Of a stretch of DNA of 64,000 bases, positions 49,501-55,923 are shown in pieces. The DNA comes from Streptomyces sp. CB02261 (GTDB lineage: Bacteria > Actinomycetota > Actinomycetes > Streptomycetales > Streptomycetaceae), in assembly GCF_001905665.1 (NCBI RefSeq), contig NZ_LIVX01000001.1, positions 496,001 through 560,000 of the forward strand, written 5' to 3'. The notes under the pieces are model-generated. The model was not told the DNA's origin. It worked only from the letters and a program-made list of their open reading frames with translations, and did no database searches. Position 1 is the stretch's first letter. Every line of letters begins with the position of its first letter. Made by a program: the position numbers and the translations under genes.

Positions 49501-51174
49501 AGCCGACTTCTTGGCCTTCTCCAGCTGGGCCTTGACCGTGGCCAGGTGCGTCTTCGCGGCCGCCTGGGCGTCGGTGAGGCCCTTCGTCGCCGCGTCGAAC
49601 TGCGCCTTGTCCGGGTAGGAGAGGCTGTCGGTGCCCTTGTGGCCGGTCGGCTTGATCAGGTACTTCTGCGCGCTGGTGCCGTTGCAGTCCCACAGCCGCG
49701 TGTCAGTGCTCTTCGTGAAGGCGCTCAGGTCCAGGCACTTGCCGGTGCTGAGGCTCTTCAGCGGCGAGGCGGCGCGGACGTCGCCCTTCCACGACTGGCC
49801 CTTCGTGCTGTAGCAGTCCGTGATCTGGATCTTCGTACCGTTGGCCGAGGCGTTCCCGGCCACGTCCAGGCACTTGAACGAGTTGACGTTGCGGAGGTGG
49901 AGGTCCTCCTCGCCGCCCTCGAGGGTCCACTGCTGCGCGGCGCTGCCGTTGCAGGTGTAGATCTGGACCGGCGTGCCGTTGGTCTTGCCGCCGCCCTGGA
50001 CGTCCAGGCACATGCCCGCCGCGCCCGGTACCTGGATCGCGGCGGGGCTGTCACCGATCCAGCCGACGCCACCGGCGGCCCAGTGGTCCTGCCAGCGGGT
50101 GTAGTAGTCGGCGAGCCACGACTGGCCGAGGAGCATGCTGAGGGCGTAGGTGCCGTCCTGCAGCGCCTTGCCCGCGTCCTTGCCGGCGGTGAGGATCTGC
50201 TGCCGCTGCGCGGCCTGTCCGGCGATCTCCTGCTGCCACTCGGCGGCGGCCTGTGCGACCTGCTTGCCGAGGACCTTGTTGGGGTCGATCGGGTCGTGCC
50301 AGCCGCAGGCCCCGAAGCGGGCCTTCAGGTCCTCGACCGCGATCCGGAACTCCGGGGTGCCCGGCTCCGACGCCGTACGGGGGAAGCCTCCGGAGGCGAG
50401 GAAGATGCGGGCGTCATCGGCGAACACCCGGGGAACGAAGTACTGGTTGGGTTCGATCTTCCCCGAGTTCTTCTTCCACAGCGCCCAGGCCTCCTTCTCC
50501 TGCGCCGTCCCGCCACTGGTGTAGAGCGGGTCACCGATCGCGAGCGCGGCGGCCTTCGTCTTGTCGTCGGCGGTGGGCGACGAGTCGTAGAAGGGATTGA
50601 AGAGGTTGAGCGGATCCGAGAACCCCTGGTACAGCCACGGGAGCAGCCCGGTCCGGTCGAAGATCTTGTCCGGATCCTTCGGCGCGTCGGGGTACGACTC
50701 CAGGCCGCTGGTGGCGCCGGACCAGGCGTAGCCCTGCTTCCGGACCTTGTCGAGCCACTGGTCCGTGAGCGCGCGGTCCTGGTTCCAGGCCGCGTGCAGC
50801 GGGGTCTTGTCGTCCATCATGTCCCGCTTCAGCTGCGCGTGCAGCTGATCGGGCGGCAGGACGAGGGCGTTCTGCGCGAGGGCCTGCAGGTTGGGCCCGC
50901 CCATGCGCAGGCCCTCGGTGGCCATGCACTGGTCCTCGCGCAGCTGCTGGGCGGCCTTGGCGTCGTAGCCGTCGTAGCCGTCGTACGAGTCGGCCGTCGG
51001 CGCCAGGTTCGGCGCGGTGCTCCGCGCGGCGTTCTGCGCGGCCAGGGCGGGAGGGACGGCGAGGCCGCCGAGGACGGCCAGGGCCGCGACGGAGGTGACG
51101 GCCGTGGTGAGGCGGGTGGTGAGAGGGGTGGACGAGCGTGGTCGAGAGTGGAGCAACCCCGGTTTGAACCGCAA
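46537..51174 (-). CDS. Secreted lectin-stalk polymorphic toxin with C-terminal deaminase domain
   Basis: 1545 residues. Order: Sec signal peptide (hydrophobic AVTSVAALAVLGGLAVPPALA, cleavage about 46); an unassigned domain to about 370; a ricin-B-type lectin (about 376-506) with MCLDVQGG, KCLDVAGN, KCLDLSAF and QQW-type repeats; an Ala/Lys/Glu heptad stalk from about 520 to 1160, broken near 950-970; a Cys-rich module (about 1170-1290); a hydrophobic pre-toxin helix SLFAGKALRPIADAVLAV; and from about 1400 a deaminase-like domain. There NVAVARVPGWNDPKTGDFVIG, GHSE (His1452, Glu1454) and QPCPDC (Cys1481, Cys1484) give the zinc site, most like the XOO_2897-type toxin deaminases. TTG start 51174 follows AGGA. 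The immunity gene overlaps the stop. Confidence 0.85.
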   Translation of the reverse strand: MRFKPGLLHSRPRSSTPLTTRLTTAVTSVAALAVLGGLAVPPALAAQNAARSTAPNLAPTADSYDGYDGYDAKAAQQLREDQCMATEGLRMGGPNLQALAQNALVLPPDQLHAQLKRDMMDDKTPLHAAWNQDRALTDQWLDKVRKQGYAWSGATSGLESYPDAPKDPDKIFDRTGLLPWLYQGFSDPLNLFNPFYDSSPTADDKTKAAALAIGDPLYTSGGTAQEKEAWALWKKNSGKIEPNQYFVPRVFADDARIFLASGGFPRTASEPGTPEFRIAVEDLKARFGACGWHDPIDPNKVLGKQVAQAAAEWQQEIAGQAAQRQQILTAGKDAGKALQDGTYALSMLLGQSWLADYYTRWQDHWAAGGVGWIGDSPAAIQVPGAAGMCLDVQGGGKTNGTPVQIYTCNGSAAQQWTLEGGEEDLHLRNVNSFKCLDVAGNASANGTKIQITDCYSTKGQSWKGDVRAASPLKSLSTGKCLDLSAFTKSTDTRLWDCNGTSAQKYLIKPTGHKGTDSLSYPDKAQFDAATKGLTDAQAAAKTHLATVKAQLEKAKKSAVTSDAALQTAYGIADAAGAPRGRGLLVGQQKAQVTKGAVAALTAMVKAGETAEAATRAAAADSATITQRAIAQTAQVNAEFRKEAARTAELQAKAAADGAKLHRDNAKKDKETAEAKLAVALKAEGDAKAAAAEAHAKRLAAESEEAKAKAEKDTAAVKQNEAARHKQTAQTEAANAQEAKEQAEAAEATAVARKNDAVKARDNARTKRDDAWDAEQKAEASRAKADAKEAYAQSLDAGTAADAARVAADAANRHANDAEAAAGRARTAANAASDAAAEADAAATRAEAAAKRSRAHADDAQAAKLKADAAVKTATSAAADAIAASQHAAAEAKAAVRLAEEAEALAKTAKAHADAASKEAATALAASAKAAGFAYVTAQAAVDAGHAAAQVAKPANDAIQLGSPYVTTDAAAGLVVLTGQASKTIADQQKAVADAHAKNAQAEAAAAKSLADQAAGDVKIAYQHAANAAGHAAAARTYSKEALGYAADAAVAASKATQSLARTVEYDRKAAADAAAADQAAGRAEGYARQARDSADQAALDAQAARQAAVAAEQSAKDARAAADRAAVAATEAEQAAKDAAAYAKEAQEAADRAEKAAKAQQIGNGTVVDELGGSIGNMFYVIDRIENIGDPQTVRKTEGCDGWIDKLFYTGNCTITAKLRYKAYLDLYLCSSPELNPSKATCPAAATVYLGEFPTKELSQEVTHTITIAEYQSNVDPVDILFGSWIRCAQKIAPGGENGSWGGCAWAALDVASLFAGKALRPIADAVLAVDAAARTGIAFADAYKALRAVGLSDDAVYRIGVRGLDGFIKTCTRSRVSSVARASVAVSNPVDGCPVGLIAYNSDELSGLAYKFRTESGYYGADHNVAVARVPGWNDPKTGDFVIGNSGFNGHSEIMILEKLKQKGFSPTQITALYTERQPCPDCASALTGALKQGTPVSWSVPYHPDYWREARDLLADYVKRAGGGRMARSAADAGVAEEREAHE

Positions 51175-51614
51175 GGAGATCTTCCTTCACAGCGAACGAG
51201 GGCAGGCGGGGGTGACCTGGGCGACGTTCACAGTGAGCCGGCATCACGACATGGCGATGCCACCCTTCCCCGTGGCGGACCTGTCCCCCCACCGCCGATG
51301 ACGTGCGCGCGTCGCGGCGGGATGGTCGGTCCCGGACGCGCGCGGCGTAACTTAACCGCGAGTAACAAGGGCTGGACAAGGGCCGCCGGGCCAGTCCGGA
51401 ATGCGGAACGAAAAACCACTTGCCGGGCATGTCACGGCGTGTCGGACGCATTCCTGAAGCTCACGGGCGGTGTTGCCTGGACGAAGCCCATGACGAGACA
51501 GTGGTGCCGACGGTGACTATCGGCCATTGATTGGCCGGAAGCAGGCAGTCAGGGGGGAGAATTGGCCGAGCCGGACAGGCGCACCCCCTCACAGGCTCGG
51601 CGACCGCCGCGCGC
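51175..51614. other. 440-base gene-free interval upstream of the toxin gene
   Basis: No open frame here has supporting ribosome site and codon bias. It contains the toxin ribosome site (AGGA on the minus strand) and a relatively A/T-rich patch near 51346-51372 (GTAACTTAACCGCGAGTAAC). On the minus strand that patch offers TTGTCC and TAAGTT as possible -35/-10 with a long spacer. That would leave a 5' leader of about 170 bases for the toxin message. I see no riboswitch-like structure. Confidence 0.4.
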
Positions 51615-52076
51615 TCAGCCGGCTGGCGGGGCCGTCGCGTTGCGCGTCTGCTGGACCAGGACGGCGGTGGCGCGCTCCAGAAGGGCACAGAGCGCCGCGT
51701 GCTCGGACGGCGTGAACGCGTCGGTGAGCGCGCGCTCCAGGATGACCACCTCCTGGTAGGCGCGGTCAAGTAGCCCCTGCCCCGCGTCGGTGAGGCTGGC
51801 GATCTGCACCTTGGCGTGCACCGGCGACGTCTCGCGACGGATGAGCGTCTTGCTCTCCATGTTGGCCAGCACGCTGCTCATGCTCTGCTGCGTCACCCCG
51901 CAGGACCGAGCCAACTGGGCGCCGGACATGCCACCTTCGCGCGCGAGGACCAGCAGGACGGTGTACTGCGTCATCGTCAGGCCGTACGTGCGCAGCACGG
52001 CCTCGTGGTGAGCCATCAACGCCTGCTCCGACCGCCTGATCCGGGTGCAGAGGTCGTTCTCGATCGGGGCTTCCAC
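51615..52076 (-). CDS. MarR-family transcriptional regulator
   Basis: 153 residues from GTG 52076 (an in-frame GTG five codons earlier is too close to its ribosome site). The MarR winged helix is clear: EAVLRTYGLTMTQYTVLLVLAREGGMSGAQLARSCGVTQQSMSSVLANMESKTLIRRETSPVHAKVQIASLTDAGQGLLDRA. One Cys (RSCGVT) in the recognition region might sense oxidants or quinones but this is inference. Divergent from a quinone-reductase-like gene with a large dyad between, so it is probably its repressor. Confidence 0.9.
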   Translation of the reverse strand: MEAPIENDLCTRIRRSEQALMAHHEAVLRTYGLTMTQYTVLLVLAREGGMSGAQLARSCGVTQQSMSSVLANMESKTLIRRETSPVHAKVQIASLTDAGQGLLDRAYQEVVILERALTDAFTPSEHAALCALLERATAVLVQQTRNATAPPAG

Positions 52077-52112
52077 CGCGCACGCTCCCACTCCATTGAC
52101 AGGTTCATGGGT

Positions 52113-52164
52113 TGACTCAGGAACCTTACATACCTACGGTCTCGACTGTAAGGATACTGAGTCA
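52113..52164. promoter_or_regulatory. Large nested dyad between marR and the oxidoreductase gene
   Basis: Outer arms TGACTCAG (52113-52120) and CTGAGTCA (52157-52164) and inner arms CCTTACA (52124-52130) and TGTAAGG (52147-52153) are both perfect and share one centre. This fits two MarR dimers or a symmetric control region for both divergent genes. Confidence 0.75.
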
Positions 52165-52179
52165 GCACAGGGAGCTGTA

Positions 52180-53127
52180 ATGAAGGCTGTCATTCTCGAC
52201 TCCGACGACCGCTACCGGCTCACCGAACTCGACGAGCCCACACCCGGCCCCGGCCAGGTGGCGATCCGCGTGGCCTACGCCGGGGTCCAGTGGGGCGACA
52301 CCATGGTCAGGGACGGCCACTTCCCCGTACCGCGCCCCTTCGTCCCGGGGTTCGAGGCGTCCGGACACGTCGTCGCGGTCGGCGAGGACGTCGACATACG
52401 CCGTGTCGGTGAGGCCGTCACCGCGCTGACCACCTCGGGCGCCTACGCCGAGGTGGTCCTCGCACCCGCCGCCCTCACCCTCGGCATCGGCAGCCTGCCG
52501 CTGAGGACGGCAGCGGCGCTCGGGTGGGGCGCGCCGACCGCCTACGACCTGATCCACACCGCCGCGCGGGTACGGCCCGGCGAAAGCGTGCTCATCCACG
52601 CCGCCGCCGGCTCGGTGGGCACGCTCGCCGCCCAGTTCGCCCGACTGGCCGGAGCGGGCCGGATCGTCGGTGTGGTCGGCACCGCCGACAGGGCCGACTA
52701 CGCCGCGCGGTTCGGGTACGACCGGCTCCTGCTCCGCGAGGAGTTCCCGGCCGCGCTCGGCGACGAGAAGCTGGACGTCGTCCTCGACCCGGTCGGCGGC
52801 CCGGCCCGCACCGCAGGCCTGGAGCGGCTGGCGCCACACGGCCGACTCGTGGCGTACGGCAACCTCGCCCCGTACGAACCCGTCCTCGCCGACACCGGCG
52901 ACCTCCTCACGCACGGCACGTCACTGCTGACCTACAACAGCAACCTGCTCAGCCGGACCCACCCCGAACGGCTCGCCGCGAGCGCCCGCCGCGCACTCGA
53001 CCTCGTCGCCGACGGCGAGATCCGCACGGACATCACCGCCGAGTACGCCCTCGACGACCTGGCCACGGCCGTGCAGCGCCTCGCCGAGGGCACGACCTGC
53101 GGAAAGAGCGTCATCCGCGTCGCCTGA
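52180..53127 (+). CDS. Zinc-free MDR oxidoreductase, quinone-reductase type
   Basis: 315 residues. Medium-chain dehydrogenase fold without zinc ligands: MKAVILDSDDRYRLTELDEPTPGPGQVAIRV, VPGFEASGHVVAVGEDV, then the nucleotide site VLIHAAAGSVGTLAAQFARLAGAGRIVGVVGT (AAGSVG, NADPH-type) and LDVVLDPVGG. Similar enzymes reduce quinones or enals. ATG 52180 follows GGAG. The divergent MarR and the dyad upstream suggest induction by a reactive substrate. A small hairpin (53121-53136) contains the stop. Confidence 0.9.
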   Translation: MKAVILDSDDRYRLTELDEPTPGPGQVAIRVAYAGVQWGDTMVRDGHFPVPRPFVPGFEASGHVVAVGEDVDIRRVGEAVTALTTSGAYAEVVLAPAALTLGIGSLPLRTAAALGWGAPTAYDLIHTAARVRPGESVLIHAAAGSVGTLAAQFARLAGAGRIVGVVGTADRADYAARFGYDRLLLREEFPAALGDEKLDVVLDPVGGPARTAGLERLAPHGRLVAYGNLAPYEPVLADTGDLLTHGTSLLTYNSNLLSRTHPERLAASARRALDLVADGEIRTDITAEYALDDLATAVQRLAEGTTCGKSVIRVA

Positions 53128-53185
53128 CCGCAGGCGCAGAACCAACCGGCCCGCCGCCCTGGGCGGGTGCGCGGCCGATCGCCCG

Positions 53186-53617
53186 TCAGCGGCCGCCGAG
53201 AGCACGCCTCAGGGCCAGGACGACGCTCGTGACGGTCGCGCCGACGGCGGTGACCGCGAGGACGAGCAGCCCGGGGTTCAGCCACCCCGGGACGATCTCC
53301 TCGCCCGCGCACACCAGGCTGACGGGGAGCGCGCCGCTGGAGTCGGGGACGGCCCTGTACCCCGCGTTGAACCAGCACGCGTCCTCCGGGAAGAGGAACG
53401 GCAGGTAGGACAGGCCGTACAGGTGGAGCCCCCCGCCCGCGACGTACGCGAGCGCGGCGATCCAGGCGGCCTTCTTGGCGGGTGTGCGGCGGGGCAGGGG
53501 GACGTCGGGCTGTGGGAGGCCGTTGCCCCGCCGGGCCCGGACGAGGCCGACGTAGGTGATCCCCGCCCAGGCCGGCAGGCCGATGGCGAGGATCATCGTT
53601 CCTACGAGGGTCGCCAC
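53186..53617 (-). CDS. Small membrane protein, unknown function
   Basis: 143 residues from GTG 53617, two bases after the DUF397 stop, or from ATG 53596. Three hydrophobic helices: LVGTMILAIGLPAWAGITYVGLV, AAWIAALAYVAGGGLHLYGLSYLPF and NPGLLVLAVTAVGATVTSVVLAL. A loop has two Cys (EDACWFNAGY, VSLVCAGEE) that could form a disulfide outside the membrane. Tight spacing suggests transcription with the DUF397/regulator genes. Family not recognised. Confidence 0.6.
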   Translation of the reverse strand: MATLVGTMILAIGLPAWAGITYVGLVRARRGNGLPQPDVPLPRRTPAKKAAWIAALAYVAGGGLHLYGLSYLPFLFPEDACWFNAGYRAVPDSSGALPVSLVCAGEEIVPGWLNPGLLVLAVTAVGATVTSVVLALRRALGGR

Positions 53618-53619
53618 GG

Positions 53620-53892
53620 TCAGCGGCCGATACGGCCCTCGGCGGCGGCGCCCACGAACGCCGTGAAGGCGGCGGGGGTCGCGAGGAAGGCGGGGCCTTC
53701 GGGGTTCTTGGAGTCGCGGACGGCGACGTGGGCGGTGAGGTCGGCGACCTCGATGCACTCGCCGCCGTCGGAGCCGCTGAACGAGGACTTGCGCCAGGCG
53801 GCGGTGCCGAGCGGGGCGCACTCGACGCAGTCGCCGCCATCGGAGCCGCTGTAGGACGACTTACGCCACCGCAGTTCCCGGCTGGTGCCCAT
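53620..53892 (-). CDS. DUF397 protein with duplicated motif
   Basis: 90 residues. Two copies of the family motif are present: RWRKSSYSGSDGGDCVECAPLG and AWRKSSFSGSDGGECIEVADL, then VAVRDSKNPEGPAFLATPAAFTAFV. DUF397 proteins pair with WhiJ-like regulators in Streptomyces; some behave as toxins or antagonists neutralised by the regulator. The duplication is unusual: most members have one motif. The start lies inside the upstream regulator gene (32-base overlap), showing coupling. Confidence 0.9.
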   Translation of the reverse strand: MGTSRELRWRKSSYSGSDGGDCVECAPLGTAAWRKSSFSGSDGGECIEVADLTAHVAVRDSKNPEGPAFLATPAAFTAFVGAAAEGRIGR

Positions 53893-54700
53893 ATCGCTCC
53901 CTCATCACACGTTCGATCAGCGCCGCCGAGTCCTCTCGGGAGAGGGCTGAGGCCTGGAGCCGAGCGTAGCTGACGGACCGCTCCCTGATCACTTGTGGAT
54001 CGGCGGTCATGTGGCCCCCGCCATAGACCGGCGCATAGAAGAGGTCCGGGTCGTCGTCGAAGCGCAGAAGGTTGAACGAGCCCATCATTGCCGAGTGTTG
54101 CCCCACCCCGAAGGGAAGCACCTGCACCTGGATCCACGGATGGTCCAGGAAGCCCAACAGGTGGGCGAGTTGGTTCCGCATGACCTCGGCACCGCCGATC
54201 TCCCGGTACAGCACCGCCTCGTCCAGCACGACACACAGCACCGGCGGGTGCTCCCGCTCCAGGATCCGCTGGCGCTCCATCCGGGCCGCCACCAGCTCCT
54301 CCAGCCGCCCCGGGTTGTCGACGCTCAGCACCGCGCGGGCGTACTCGGGCGTCTGGAGCAGGCCGTAGACCAGCTGCGACTGGTACGTCGAGATGTACGT
54401 CGCCTTCGCTTCCATCTCCGCGTACGCCTGGAACCACGTCGGCAGCTGGCTCTTCAGCACCAGCCCGATCAACCGCGAGAACACCCCGCCCGTCAGCAGG
54501 GCCGCGTCCACCCGCTCCGAGAACTGGCGAGTGGGGACCTTCTTCGCCGTCTCTATCTGGCCCACGAGCGAGGCCGTGCAGTAGAGGATCGAGCCCAACT
54601 CGGCCTGGCCGAGCTTCGCCTCCTCCCTCAGGCGGCGGAGTTCCGATCCGTAGTAGTCCAGCGGCGAGGCACTCGGATCCAGGTTGCGGATGTTGACCAC
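53861..54700 (-). CDS. WhiJ/Scr1-type helix-turn-helix regulator (XRE, DUF5753)
   Basis: 279 residues. An XRE helix-turn-helix at 14-70 (YYGSELRRLREEAKLGQAELGSILYCTASLVGQIETAKKVPTRQF, abbreviated) is followed by the DUF5753 sensor domain: LPTWFQAYAEMEAKATYISTYQSQLVYGLLQTPEYARAVL, ERQRILEREHPPVLCVVLDEAVLYREIGG, VQVLPFGVGQHSAMMGSFNLLRF. GTG 54700 with GGTGA upstream. WhiJ-type proteins repress development genes and are released by a DUF397 partner. Here the partner overlaps it and a divergent ATPase gene lies opposite, the classic three-gene layout. Confidence 0.92.
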   Translation of the reverse strand: MVNIRNLDPSASPLDYYGSELRRLREEAKLGQAELGSILYCTASLVGQIETAKKVPTRQFSERVDAALLTGGVFSRLIGLVLKSQLPTWFQAYAEMEAKATYISTYQSQLVYGLLQTPEYARAVLSVDNPGRLEELVAARMERQRILEREHPPVLCVVLDEAVLYREIGGAEVMRNQLAHLLGFLDHPWIQVQVLPFGVGQHSAMMGSFNLLRFDDDPDLFYAPVYGGGHMTADPQVIRERSVSYARLQASALSREDSAALIERVMRERYGHQPGTAVA

Positions 54701-54784
54701 GGCGAGGTCACCCCCAAGCTCACGCGGTGAGGCGTTGTGTTCAGTCCGTAGCCGAGCGTAACGACACCGGCCCACCCTGGTGGC

Positions 54785-55192
54785 ATGAATCAGGCAACAG
54801 ACCTTTATCCTCCGGCACTTGCGACGAGCTACCGCATGGGCTTCACCGTCGGTGAGCACTCGGCCGGTCACATGCGCCGCATCCTGCGCATGTTCCTCAC
54901 GCGGTGGGATCTCGACCGCCTGGCCGACCCGGCGGCCCTCGCCCTCACCGAGCTCGTCGCGAACGTCGTCCGGCACGTGCCGGGCCGGCGGTGCTCCGTC
55001 CTGATCCTGCGGGAACCCTTCGGACTGCGGGTGGAGGTCGCGGACGCCGTCCCCGGGGCCGTGATCGCGAAGCTCGCCGGTCCACTGGAGGAGAGCGGGC
55101 GGGGGCTCGCGCTGGTGGAGGCGGTGACGGACCGGTGGGGGGCCGACGAGACGCCCGGGGGGAAGACGGTGTGGTTCGAGTGCGACGTGTAG
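54785..55192 (+). CDS. HATPase-domain anti-sigma-factor-like protein
   Basis: 135 residues, GHKL ATPase of the RsbW/SpoIIAB type common in Streptomyces: AHMRRILRMFLTRWDL-like start, then ALALTELVANVVRHVPGRRCSVLILRE (N box), LRVEVADAVPG (G1 box, D-x-G-like) and GRGLALVEAVTDRWGADET (G2). It is divergent from the WhiJ-like regulator with 84 bases between, the standard arrangement in abaA/whiJ loci. It may be a kinase of an anti-sigma antagonist; partner unknown. Confidence 0.88.
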   Translation: MNQATDLYPPALATSYRMGFTVGEHSAGHMRRILRMFLTRWDLDRLADPAALALTELVANVVRHVPGRRCSVLILREPFGLRVEVADAVPGAVIAKLAGPLEESGRGLALVEAVTDRWGADETPGGKTVWFECDV

Positions 55193-55879
<687 letters not shown>

Positions 55880-55923
55880 GGGCACGGGGCCCGGAGCGGC
55901 GGCGCGGTCCTGGACGGCGGGGG

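Noticed and set aside
46537..51174. Classification as an umbrella-toxin UmbC subunit
   Set aside because: No ALF repeats are visible at the N-terminus, the lectin is in the same chain, and no UmbA or UmbB genes are adjacent.
48085..51516. 1143-codon open frame opposite the toxin stalk
   Set aside because: It is the complement of the Ala-rich heptads (GCC/GCG read as Gly/Arg/Leu) and has no ribosome site.
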